From Ignavibacteria bacterium UBA6688 (GTDB lineage: Bacteria; Bacteroidota; Ignavibacteria; UBA10030), in the NCBI GenBank assembly GCA_002454845.1, contig DKJQ01000369.1, positions 1 to 11,253 of the forward strand: a stretch of DNA of 11,253 nucleotides, read 5' to 3'. The notes beneath the pieces were generated by a model. The model made no database searches. It was not told the DNA's origin and worked only from the letters and a program-made list of their open reading frames with translations. Shown piece after piece: positions 1 through 6,131 of this stretch. Both the position numbers and the translations under genes were made by a program. How positions within the stretch are numbered: position 1 is the stretch's first letter; each line of letters begins with the position of its first letter.

Positions 1-60
1 TGGATGGAAAAAAATATGTTCCCGATGTACCCGCTGGGGGATCTCAAGGTACCCCAGTGA
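1..60 (+). CDS. C-terminal tail of an unidentified gene (partial, reading frame uncertain)
   Basis: The first reading frame is open from the window edge and ends with TGA at 58-60, giving a 19-residue tail that ends in ...YPLGDLKVPQ. This frame uses mostly G or C at third codon positions (about 14 of 19), like the genes downstream, which is why I prefer it. A competing frame starting at base 3 stays open to a TAA at 96-98 and would give a proline- and glycine-rich tail ending ...DRDGSPGKP, but its third positions are less GC-rich (about 13 of 31). Either way a plus-strand gene ends just ahead of the 112-residue gene at 108 and probably shares its transcript. Too little is left to name a function. 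Confidence 0.35.
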   Translation, partial: WMEKNMFPMYPLGDLKVPQ

Positions 61-107
61 GCGAACCGGACCGGGACGGAAGTCCCGGCAAGCCTTAAGG
101 AGGAACC

Positions 108-446
108 ATGGAACTCTGGCATAACACACCCGATGCGTTCCGGAGCCCGGACGAGGTGGTGGAGGGAGTGCCGGTGGGTCTCTGGATAGGAACGTGGCCG
201 ATTGAGATGGGGCAATATGTTTCGGTAGAGTGGACCGTGACAGGGAAGGGCAGAGTTCGGAAGCAGGAGGAAGTTCAGGCATACTGGCAGTACAATGACG
301 ACGCGAAGGGAAACAGTTATTGGCTTGCCACGATAGGCCCCTTCCATGTCAACGACCACGTCGAGTACGTCGTGAAAGGCATGTCGCAAGGCGGTCCGAC
401 GGAAGGTACGGTATATTCCTTCGACGTCGCGCCGACGCCTTTATAA
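108..446 (+). CDS. Small beta-rich (Ig/carbohydrate-binding-like) cytoplasmic protein of unknown function
   Basis: A 112-residue protein with no signal peptide or membrane segment. The start is fixed by a near-perfect Shine-Dalgarno AAGGAGG at 97-103, four bases before the ATG. The sequence is rich in aromatic residues alternating with polar ones (GLWIGTWPIEMGQYVSVEW near residues 24-42, YWQYNDDAKGNSYWLATIGPF near 59-79) and has predicted beta strands throughout with a HVEYVVKG strand near the end. This pattern suggests an immunoglobulin-like beta sandwich of the kind attached to glycan-active enzymes, but here it stands alone. The resemblance is an impression and no family is named with confidence. 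It lies 35 bp before the OFOR gamma gene on the same strand and is likely the first complete cistron of that transcript, or shared with the gene upstream of it. Its link to oxoacid metabolism is only positional. Confidence 0.75.
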   Translation: MELWHNTPDAFRSPDEVVEGVPVGLWIGTWPIEMGQYVSVEWTVTGKGRVRKQEEVQAYWQYNDDAKGNSYWLATIGPFHVNDHVEYVVKGMSQGGPTEGTVYSFDVAPTPL

Positions 447-481
447 GGAATTGCAGGTCCATTTATTTTCGGAGAAAACGT

Positions 482-1093
482 ATGCATCGAGCACACGAAA
501 TGATTATTGCGGGATTTGGAGGGCAAGGCGTCCTATCGATGGGCCAGATCCTGTCCTATGGAGCGATGATCGACGGCAAAGAAGTGAGCTGGATGCCTTC
601 CTACGGTCCGGAGATGCGGGGAGGGACAGCCAATTGCATGGTTATTATTGCGGAATCGAGAATCAGTTCCCCGATTGTATCCCGCTTCGACTCGGCCGTG
701 GTTCTCAACCAGCCTTCGCTCGACAAGTTTGAGGGGAGCATCAAACCCGGAGGGATGCTGTTCTTTGAAGAGTCGGCCATGATCCGCCCCCCCACGCGGA
801 CGGACATTGAGGTGCTGGCGATCCCCGCGCAACAGGAAGCCGTGAAGCTCGGCAAGAAGCAGATCGCCAACATGGTCATGCTGGGGGCGTTTCTCCAGCG
901 CTGTCCACTTGTGAAACCGGAGAGTGTGCTCGGGGCGCTGAACGGAGTCCTTCCTGAACGGCATCACCACTTGTTGCCCATGAATAAATTGGCGTTGCTG
1001 GCTGGAATTGAATTTGCCTACCGTGCGGAACGCTCATCGATGCGAACCTTCGCCCGTCCCAGCGCTGGAATTCCGTCTGAACGAAATAATTAA
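482..1093 (+). CDS. 2-oxoacid:ferredoxin oxidoreductase, gamma subunit
   Basis: A 203-residue cytoplasmic subunit of a thiamine-diphosphate-dependent 2-oxoacid:ferredoxin oxidoreductase (KorC/PorC/VorC family), corresponding to domain III of single-chain pyruvate:ferredoxin oxidoreductases. The signature GFGGQGV lies at residues 11-17, followed by the second conserved block SYGPEMRGG near residues 40-48 and the strand pattern DSAVVLNQPSLDKF typical of the family. The start chosen is the ATG at 482, with GGAG at 471-474; an upstream in-frame start at 320 would overlap the preceding gene and adds residues unlike the family. Length is close to the normal 180-200 residues, with a short arginine- and serine-rich C-terminal extension. 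It is followed after 9 bp by the 89-residue gene. Substrate (2-oxoglutarate, pyruvate or branched-chain oxoacid) cannot be decided from this subunit. Confidence 0.93.
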   Translation: MHRAHEMIIAGFGGQGVLSMGQILSYGAMIDGKEVSWMPSYGPEMRGGTANCMVIIAESRISSPIVSRFDSAVVLNQPSLDKFEGSIKPGGMLFFEESAMIRPPTRTDIEVLAIPAQQEAVKLGKKQIANMVMLGAFLQRCPLVKPESVLGALNGVLPERHHHLLPMNKLALLAGIEFAYRAERSSMRTFARPSAGIPSERNN

Positions 1094-1102
1094 GAGGATG
1101 CT

Positions 1103-1372
1103 ATGAACATTGATGATCTCCGTTGTGCCCATGCGTGCCGCAACAGTTGCGGCTTGCTCAACGAGGCGATGAGACGGGAGAACGAGATGGTGAAGTTCTA
1201 CCAGCGTGTCGCCGCGTTGTGTGACTATCCCGATGTGGAACAATTTGTCGGTGAATTCGTGGAGGAGCGGAGCGGCGACGTGCTGAAAATCGTCCAGAAG
1301 CTCAACGAATTGCAGGCGCGGGGGCAGGCGTTGGACGGTGTCATGGCGAGCTACGATCCCGCCGGGGTCTGA
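1103..1372 (+). CDS. Small cysteine-motif, ferritin/rubrerythrin-like half protein inside the OFOR operon
   Basis: An 89-residue protein with an AAGAGG ribosome site at 1092-1097, overlapping the stop codon of the gamma gene. The N-terminus carries three evenly spaced cysteines, C8, C12 and C16 (CX3CX3C), with a fourth at C40. The rest looks all-helical: a helix around residues 18-40 with E26, E28 and FY at 32-33, a short PDVEQF turn, then a helix with EE at 54-55 and a third run to about residue 73. The ENEMVKFY...EFVEE pattern recalls one helix pair of the rubrerythrin/ferritin-like fold, but the metal-binding EExxH is EERSG here, so a diiron centre is not supported. Position between gamma and alpha suggests an accessory or electron-transfer role for the oxidoreductase. 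That is inference, and I do not recognise a named family. Confidence 0.8.
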   Translation: MNIDDLRCAHACRNSCGLLNEAMRRENEMVKFYQRVAALCDYPDVEQFVGEFVEERSGDVLKIVQKLNELQARGQALDGVMASYDPAGV

Positions 1373-1386
1373 AGGCCCTCCAGCCC

Positions 1387-2577
1387 ATGCCGCAAACACC
1401 ATCCCATCTCCCTCAGTCCTTTCGCCTGCGCTCCGGCAATCAGATGATGGCAGAGGGGGCGCTCCAGGCAGGTTGCACGTTCTTTGCCGGGTACCCCATT
1501 ACCCCCGCCACCGGCATCTTCAAAACCATGATCGACCTTCTCCCTGCAAGAGGGGGGATCGCCCTGAGTGCACCGGACGAGATCTCCGCCATCGCCTACT
1601 GTATTGGCGCGTCGATGCGCGGGTACAAAGCGATGACGGCCACATCGGGCCCCGGTTGGGCGCTGATGATCGAATCAGTGCAGTATGCCTTGATGACGGA
1701 AACACCGCTGGTTGTGGCGCTTGTCCAGAGATTGGGCCCGAGCACCGGTGGTGCAACGCAGGGAGCCCAGGGGGATGTTCTGCTCGCAGAATATTGTACC
1801 TCCGGCGGGTACACCCTTCCCGTTCTTTGTCCGACCAATGCCCGTGAGTGTTATGAGCTGACGATCCTCGCGTTCACCTGGTCGGAATTACTCCGAATCC
1901 CGGTCATTCTGCTGAGCGACAAAGAGACGGGTATGACCATCGAAAGTATCAATGATACGTCGCTCTCCCGCTCGACGTCTCAGAACCGTCCCGCGAATTT
2001 TGCGTTTCGGGATCTTGGCTCGTACAACCGTTCTGATCGAAGAGGGACGTACTACTTCGATGTGCCTCACGAAATCCCCCCCTTCGCGCCGGTCGGGGGC
2101 GATCGGAAAGTCACCGCAACCGGTTCCGCCCATGACAAACAAGGAAGGCTGCAGAAGAACTCGACGGAGACCCTTGACGTTCTCAAACATCTCGAACAAA
2201 AGATCCACTGGCGTCTCGACGATTTTGTTTCTGTTGTCTCCGATCTCCAACCATCCGCCACAACCCTGGTGGTAAGTTACGGTGTGACCGCCCGCGCGGC
2301 TCAGAGTGCTGTGATCCAGGCCCGGAATACCGGTGAACGGATTTCGCTGCTCGTGATCCATTCGTTGTTCCCCATCCCGGTGAAAAAACTGACCCACGCC
2401 CTCCAGGGGGTGGATACCGTTCTCGTTGCAGAAGAGAACATTTCTGGACTTTACCGCTCGGTTCTCGAGCGGTATTGTAAGGGAAAGAAGGTACGAGGGG
2501 TAAACAAGATCGGCTCCATGATCACTCCCGAAGAGATCCTGGTAGCACTGTTTGAGGAACCATGGCAACCGGCGTGA
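1387..2577 (+). CDS. 2-oxoacid:ferredoxin oxidoreductase, alpha subunit
   Basis: A 396-residue alpha subunit (KorA/VorB-like) of the OFOR complex, which decarboxylates a 2-oxoacid with thiamine diphosphate and CoA, giving acyl-CoA, CO2 and reduced ferredoxin. The N-terminal pyrimidine-binding domain shows the substrate loop GYPITPAT (residues 35-42), the conserved cofactor glutamate in PDEISAI (E65), and the RLGPSTGGATQGAQGD block near 115-130. The middle carries the family pattern PPFAPVGG followed by TGSAHDKQG, and the C-terminal transketolase-like domain (about 265-390) ends in the VDTVLVAEENISGLYRSVL strand-helix pattern. Length is normal for a stand-alone alpha chain. The start ATG lies 14 bp after the preceding stop with only a weak ribosome site, so translation may be coupled. 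Its last 16 bases overlap the beta gene. The TPAT loop fits 2-oxoglutarate or branched-chain enzymes better than pyruvate enzymes, but the substrate is not settled. Confidence 0.95.
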   Translation: MPQTPSHLPQSFRLRSGNQMMAEGALQAGCTFFAGYPITPATGIFKTMIDLLPARGGIALSAPDEISAIAYCIGASMRGYKAMTATSGPGWALMIESVQYALMTETPLVVALVQRLGPSTGGATQGAQGDVLLAEYCTSGGYTLPVLCPTNARECYELTILAFTWSELLRIPVILLSDKETGMTIESINDTSLSRSTSQNRPANFAFRDLGSYNRSDRRGTYYFDVPHEIPPFAPVGGDRKVTATGSAHDKQGRLQKNSTETLDVLKHLEQKIHWRLDDFVSVVSDLQPSATTLVVSYGVTARAAQSAVIQARNTGERISLLVIHSLFPIPVKKLTHALQGVDTVLVAEENISGLYRSVLERYCKGKKVRGVNKIGSMITPEEILVALFEEPWQPA

Positions 2578-3938
2578 CATCCGTCCTCCCCATCCATTCC
2601 ACCTATTTGGTGGACGAGCCCCGCTTTCCATTTTGCAAGGGATGCGGGCACACCTCAGTGCTGCGAAGACTCAACGAAGCATTGGTGGAGTTGCAGATCC
2701 CTCCACACCGGCTCGCGCTGGTGACGGATATCGGGTGTATAGGCCTCGCGGATGGGTTGTTCAAGGAGCTCCACACCGTCCATACAACCCATGGACGCTC
2801 AACGGCCTTTGCCACAGGGATCGCCCTCGCGGATTCGGTCCTCGACAAAGGCTCTCTGAAGACCGTCGTCCTCATCGGCGACGGCGGTGCGATGATCGGG
2901 CTCCAACATCTCGTCCATGCGGCGGTGCTTAATGTTGACGTGACCGTGATCATCTGTGATAATTTTGTGTACGGGATGACAGGGGGGCAGGGCTCCAGCG
3001 TGACGCCGGAATGCTTTGTCACTGCCACCACTCCTGCCGGAAATATCGTTCCACCCATCGACCTCTGTGCCATCCTCAAAGCGAGCCATGCCCCGTTCGT
3101 CGCGAGGACACTTGCAACGGATCCGACGTTCCCGCAGTTGCTCCAACAGGCGATTGCATGGGAAGGATTCGCGGTGATTGAGGTTCTCGAACTGTGTACG
3201 GAGTTCGCTGTTCCTGCCAACAACCTGGACGGCCGCAAACTCAGAGATATTGCAGACCGGAATGGATGGACCCTCGGCGTCCTCGCCGATCGAAAGGATC
3301 GTAGTACGTTTGTAGAGCGGTGGAAGGAGGGGGTGGTGAAGGGGAACGGGGGGCAGGTGCCGGGAGACGAGATCCTTCGCCCGGTCGGAAAAGTTCCCAT
3401 GTTAAAGCACGCGAAGAGCGTTATCCTCGCGGGGAGCGCGGGTGAGCGCGTGCAATCGTCCGCCGGACTTGTCTGCGGCGCCGCGATCGCTGGTGGACTA
3501 TTCGTTTCCCAAAAGAACGACAACCCGGTGACGCAGGGATCAGGTTTCTCCGTTTCAGAGCTCTGGTTCAGTCCGGAAGAGATTGTGTTCACCGGCATTC
3601 AACGACCGGACATCGTCCTGATCACTTCGTCCGACGGGTTGAAGGATGTGCTCTCGCGTTCATTCCTGGACCGGCTTGACTCCTCCTCCGTCATCTATGT
3701 GGATGATTCCCTTCCCATGCAGGAGACCAAAGGGATTGTTCATCGGTTCCCTTTTCGTCGTGTGCTGGGGGCCAGAGAAGCAGCGCTTGGTGCGCTGGTG
3801 TTTGCGGCGGTGCGTCAACACCTCGTGAGTCCTGAGGGGCTTCAGGAGTTCTTGCGGAAGCACTACCGGGGTAACGTCGATGAACTCTTCGCACGGGTGG
3901 ACTGCCTGCAGGAGACCCGCACAGAGGTGAGGGCATAA
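2562..3938 (+). CDS. 2-oxoacid:ferredoxin oxidoreductase, beta subunit with fused degenerate gamma-like domain
   Basis: A 458-residue chain, far longer than the usual 280-300 for a stand-alone beta subunit. Residues 1-250 are a typical beta subunit. The proximal [4Fe-4S] ligands are visible as C25 and C28 (FCKGCGH), C59 (DIGCIG) and C212 (ELCTEF). The TPP/magnesium motif runs from GDGG at 106-109 to DN at 133-134, and YGMTGGQ follows at 137-143. After a linker (about 250-282), residues 283-450 resemble a second gamma domain: VILAGSAGERV at 287-297 aligns with the IIAGFGGQGV block of the separate gamma subunit, but the GxGGQG motif is lost, and NPVTQGSGFSVSEL takes the place of the YGPEMRGG block. 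The ATG at 2562 is preceded by GAGG at 2554-2557 and overlaps the alpha gene by 16 nt, so the two are almost surely coupled. The beta call is firm; the gamma-like reading of the C-terminus rests on pattern comparison by eye. Confidence 0.94.
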   Translation: MATGVTSVLPIHSTYLVDEPRFPFCKGCGHTSVLRRLNEALVELQIPPHRLALVTDIGCIGLADGLFKELHTVHTTHGRSTAFATGIALADSVLDKGSLKTVVLIGDGGAMIGLQHLVHAAVLNVDVTVIICDNFVYGMTGGQGSSVTPECFVTATTPAGNIVPPIDLCAILKASHAPFVARTLATDPTFPQLLQQAIAWEGFAVIEVLELCTEFAVPANNLDGRKLRDIADRNGWTLGVLADRKDRSTFVERWKEGVVKGNGGQVPGDEILRPVGKVPMLKHAKSVILAGSAGERVQSSAGLVCGAAIAGGLFVSQKNDNPVTQGSGFSVSELWFSPEEIVFTGIQRPDIVLITSSDGLKDVLSRSFLDRLDSSSVIYVDDSLPMQETKGIVHRFPFRRVLGAREAALGALVFAAVRQHLVSPEGLQEFLRKHYRGNVDELFARVDCLQETRTEVRA

Positions 3939-4111
3939 ATCCCTCTCTGGATGGATTGTCAAAAACGGCAACAAATCCGGTGAGAACGCTGGAAAGTAAG
4001 AAACTCCCCCTCTTTTTTTGCAGGGACGGGAATTTCTGCATTCAGCCTGCTCCAAGGGCTGGCAAAATCGGTGAATCTCTTGCGGTGCCGAATGGTATGA
4101 AATTTGTTTGA

Positions 4112-4117
4112 GATAAT
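4112..4117 (+). promoter_or_regulatory. Possible -10 element (GATAAT) for the MarR-family gene
   Basis: GATAAT lies 25 bp before the ATG at 4143, in the 204 bp gap after the beta gene, and matches the sigma-70 consensus at five of six positions. No good -35 box stands at the right distance, and the only TTGCGG nearby (4080-4085) is about 26 bp away, too far. The call is therefore weak. If real, it would exclude the upstream TTG at 4104 as the start of the regulator. Confidence 0.25.
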
Positions 4118-4142
4118 ATCTGAATTGAGCAACGGAACGGCT

Positions 4143-4592
4143 ATGGAAGTGATCGAGCAGCAGGCCAGCAGGGTAGCATCTCTCACGCTGGAGTTGTTGG
4201 CGGGCTGTCAGGAGGAGGAGGAGCGTCTCGCGTCACGCTTCAATGCTTCCGTGCCGGAGATTCGGACGCTCCGGATGTTCCTGCATGAGCAACAACTGAC
4301 AGTGAAGGCTTTGTTGGGAGGGATGGGGATCAGCGGGAGCCGGTTGTCGCGTATCCTTGAAAGTCTGGAAGAAAAAGGGTACGTGACGCGGTCGATTGAT
4401 CCCGAGGATCGGCGAAGCATCGATGTCTGTCTTACGTCGAAAGGATCTGTTTTTGTCCGTACCCTGGAGGAACAATACCTCCAGGTTCACGAAAAACTGC
4501 TTGAGGATATACCGGAAAGTTTGCACGCCTCCCTCGCAGAGGGGCTTGAACGAATGGTACACTCCCTGCGACGGTCGTCAGGGAAAACCTGA
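4143..4592 (+). CDS. MarR-family transcriptional regulator
   Basis: A 149-residue winged-helix DNA-binding protein of the MarR family, expected to act as a dimer that binds a palindromic operator and responds to a small ligand or an oxidant. The helix-turn-helix region reads LTVKALLGGMGISGSRLSRILESLEEKGYVTR (about residues 48-79), followed by the wing signature DPEDRRSIDVCLTSKG (about 82-97), in which the D-x-RR core is diagnostic. Flanking helices at both ends would form the dimer interface. I chose the ATG at 4143; an in-frame TTG at 4104 adds 13 residues without family support. The gene is alone between the OFOR operon and a terminator, so autoregulation or control of the neighbouring OFOR or stress-protein genes is possible but not shown. 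Cysteines occur near residue 21 (AGCQEEE) and in the wing (DVCLTS). Confidence 0.92.
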   Translation: MEVIEQQASRVASLTLELLAGCQEEEERLASRFNASVPEIRTLRMFLHEQQLTVKALLGGMGISGSRLSRILESLEEKGYVTRSIDPEDRRSIDVCLTSKGSVFVRTLEEQYLQVHEKLLEDIPESLHASLAEGLERMVHSLRRSSGKT

Positions 4593-4696
4593 AGGCGCGT
4601 ACCGGCTTGAACTGAGGCGCACGTTCACCTGCGCCATATGAAGAGTCTTACTCCCATCCGCTTGCTTTACCCCTCCTATGCAGGCGGGTCACCCCC

Positions 4697-4731
4697 AGGC
4701 TGCCGTGTGTGGTGCACGGCAGCCTATTTTT
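4697..4731 (+). terminator. Intrinsic terminator after the MarR-family gene
   Basis: A perfect 11-bp inverted repeat, AGGCTGCCGTG at 4697-4707 and CACGGCAGCCT at 4715-4725, with a 7-nt loop, is followed by ATTTTTATCTCTT. The GC-rich stem and T-run on the plus strand fit a rho-independent terminator. There is no T-run for the opposite strand. It lies 105 bp past the regulator's stop and 157 bp ahead of the stress-protein start, so the two genes are likely separate transcripts. Confidence 0.88.
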
Positions 4732-4887
4732 ATCTCTTAAGAAACCGTCGCCGGATTTTATTGATTCTGGGAAGTACGGGCTCTTCGGAACAGGCAAATA
4801 CTTTTGAATAAGGAAAGTCGCGTTGGCATAAGACTTGTCCCCTTCCAGAGAACAATCCCTTCCACTCTCCAAGAAAAGGCGAGCCTC

Positions 4888-5370
4888 ATGAAAGCCCCTA
4901 AAACCATCCTGGTGCCAATCGATATGTCGGCATACTCCCTCGTTGGTATTCAGTACGCCCAGGAAATTGCCGAACTATTTGAAGCCGGCATCATCGTTCT
5001 CCAGGTGGATGATCATCATTTGAAGTCAACCGTTCCCACGGACTCGCAGGGGCGCCGGGAGACCATCACGAAAATGGTGCAGCACCTCCTTATTGACAAC
5101 GACCTTGTTGCGCACTCGGTTCAGATCGAAGTTCGGGAAGGCTCGCCCGCCATCGAGATCGTCCGGGCCGCCCAGTCCCTGGGAGCGGATCTGATCGTGA
5201 TGTCGTCTCATGGGAGAAGCGGATTGCGGCACATTCTGATGGGAAGCGTCGCGGAGAAAGTGGTCCGGTTGTCGAAAGTCCCTGTCTTAACCGTCAAGCC
5301 GCACGAGGTTCGGGAACTGATCGATATTACCGAAGAGGATATCGCGCACGACCTTCATGCGCCGATGTGA
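4888..5370 (+). CDS. Universal stress protein (UspA family), single domain
   Basis: A 160-residue cytoplasmic protein of the UspA fold (alpha/beta, dimeric, often ATP-binding). The first strand KTILVPIDMS with its conserved aspartate (D12) opens the domain, and the last part carries LIVMSSHGRSGLRHILMGS, the SHG-x9-GS phosphate loop (G109, G119, S120), then the VAEKVVRLSKVPVLTVKP ending typical of the family. The first glycine of the usual G-x2-G-x9-G[S/T] motif is serine (S106), a common variation. I used the ATG at 4888 with a weak AAGGCGAG site upstream. An in-frame TTG at 4804 would add 28 residues not seen in the family and would start only a few bases past the upstream region. A 20-residue acidic tail follows the domain. 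It has its own transcript after the terminator at 4697-4731 and converges on the minus-strand gene ending at 5414. The stress that induces it cannot be told from the sequence. Confidence 0.93.
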   Translation: MKAPKTILVPIDMSAYSLVGIQYAQEIAELFEAGIIVLQVDDHHLKSTVPTDSQGRRETITKMVQHLLIDNDLVAHSVQIEVREGSPAIEIVRAAQSLGADLIVMSSHGRSGLRHILMGSVAEKVVRLSKVPVLTVKPHEVRELIDITEEDIAHDLHAPM

Positions 5371-5413
5371 TTGCTCCGCCCCGGGGGGGCTGGACGGGTT
5401 TCGGGAAGGGTGG

Positions 5414-6118
5414 TCAGAGATTCTTTTTTGAAGAGGGATCGTCCGGGAGGGCGTAGAGTTTTAACCCGCGGAGTTGCGTGTTCAGCACTTCCTCATGGAA
5501 GTAGGGGAGCCGTCTCAGTACTTCGGTCATCCGCTCGATATTCTCCTGGACCTGTGCAGCATAGCGGCGGAACTCCTCCTCCGTCAGCTCGCCCGGCGTC
5601 GTGATCTTCGATATTGCCAGCTTCATGATCGCCATCGGGTTGTTCAACTCGTGGTGCACCGTCCTGATGATGGTGGTGATGGCGTCCAACCGCTGTTGAG
5701 TGATTTCCAGCCTTGCTTTTTCCTGCCGATACTGACGCTTCGCGAGTCCTGCGAAGATCGCTTTTTCGAGGACGTAGTGGTTGGAGAGCTCCAGCTTCGA
5801 GATAAAATCGTCCGCTCCCAACTTGAAGACGTCGTGAACCACCCTGTAATCCTGGGAGCCGGAGATACAGATAACCACGGAATCCTCATCGACCGAACGG
5901 ATAGCCCTCAGGAACTGCAGACCGCTCTCCCCCGGAAGGAAGATATCGAGGAGGACGACATCGAACGAGCCTGCTTGCTCCCAGGCTTTGAGGGCGTCCT
6001 CGGCGGATATCACGCTCGTGATCTGATAGTTGTAGTCGAGCGAGCCTTTAAGGATGTGCTGAAACGAAAGCGCGATGGTCGGTTCATCTTCGACAATGAG
6101 CACGGTAGCAGTGGTCAT
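5414..6118 (-). CDS. Receiver-DHp protein without ATPase domain (paralogue 1, second gene of pair)
   Basis: A 234-residue cytoplasmic signalling protein. Residues 1-125 are a response-regulator receiver domain: acidic pocket E10 and D11, phosphoacceptor D58 (VVLLDIFLPG), switch residue S86 (ICISGS) and K108 (ISKLEL). A helical linker (about 126-147) leads into a histidine-kinase dimerisation/phosphoacceptor segment with the H-box TVHHELNNPMAI, phosphoacceptor H156, running to about 205, and a short conserved tail GLKLYALP (218-225). No N, G1, F or G2 boxes of a kinase ATPase domain are present; the protein simply ends. It could relay phosphate between its own Asp and His, or with a partner kinase, in the manner of a phosphotransfer protein, or serve as a kinase partner without ATP binding. 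The ATG at 6118 has GGAG (minus strand) five bases upstream. It follows its paralogue by 13 bp in one operon. Confidence 0.92.
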   Translation of the reverse strand: MTTATVLIVEDEPTIALSFQHILKGSLDYNYQITSVISAEDALKAWEQAGSFDVVLLDIFLPGESGLQFLRAIRSVDEDSVVICISGSQDYRVVHDVFKLGADDFISKLELSNHYVLEKAIFAGLAKRQYRQEKARLEITQQRLDAITTIIRTVHHELNNPMAIMKLAISKITTPGELTEEEFRRYAAQVQENIERMTEVLRRLPYFHEEVLNTQLRGLKLYALPDDPSSKKNL

Positions 6119-6131
6119 ACGGTCTCCGCAA

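Noticed and set aside
2603..3598. 331-codon minus-strand open frame opposite the OFOR beta gene
   Set aside because: The plus strand carries four cluster cysteines and the TPP motif; the minus frame is serine- and threonine-rich without recognisable domains.
3999..4037. Imperfect inverted repeat AGAAACTCCC / GGGAATTTCT after the OFOR operon
   Set aside because: The loop is about 19 nt, there is a C-A mismatch, and the T-run lies inside the loop instead of after the stem, so it is not a convincing terminator.
4616..4635. GGCGCA / TGCGCC inverted repeat after the MarR-family gene
   Set aside because: It is a short 6-bp stem with an 8-nt loop and no T-run; the strong hairpin at 4697-4731 explains termination better.
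4804..4887. Upstream TTG extension of the universal stress protein
   Set aside because: The 28 extra residues lack family similarity and no good ribosome site precedes the TTG.
5371..5413. GC-rich GCCCC-GGG-GGGGC hairpin between the convergent stress-protein and receiver-DHp genes
   Set aside because: The stem is only about 5 bp and no T-run follows on either strand within the right distance.
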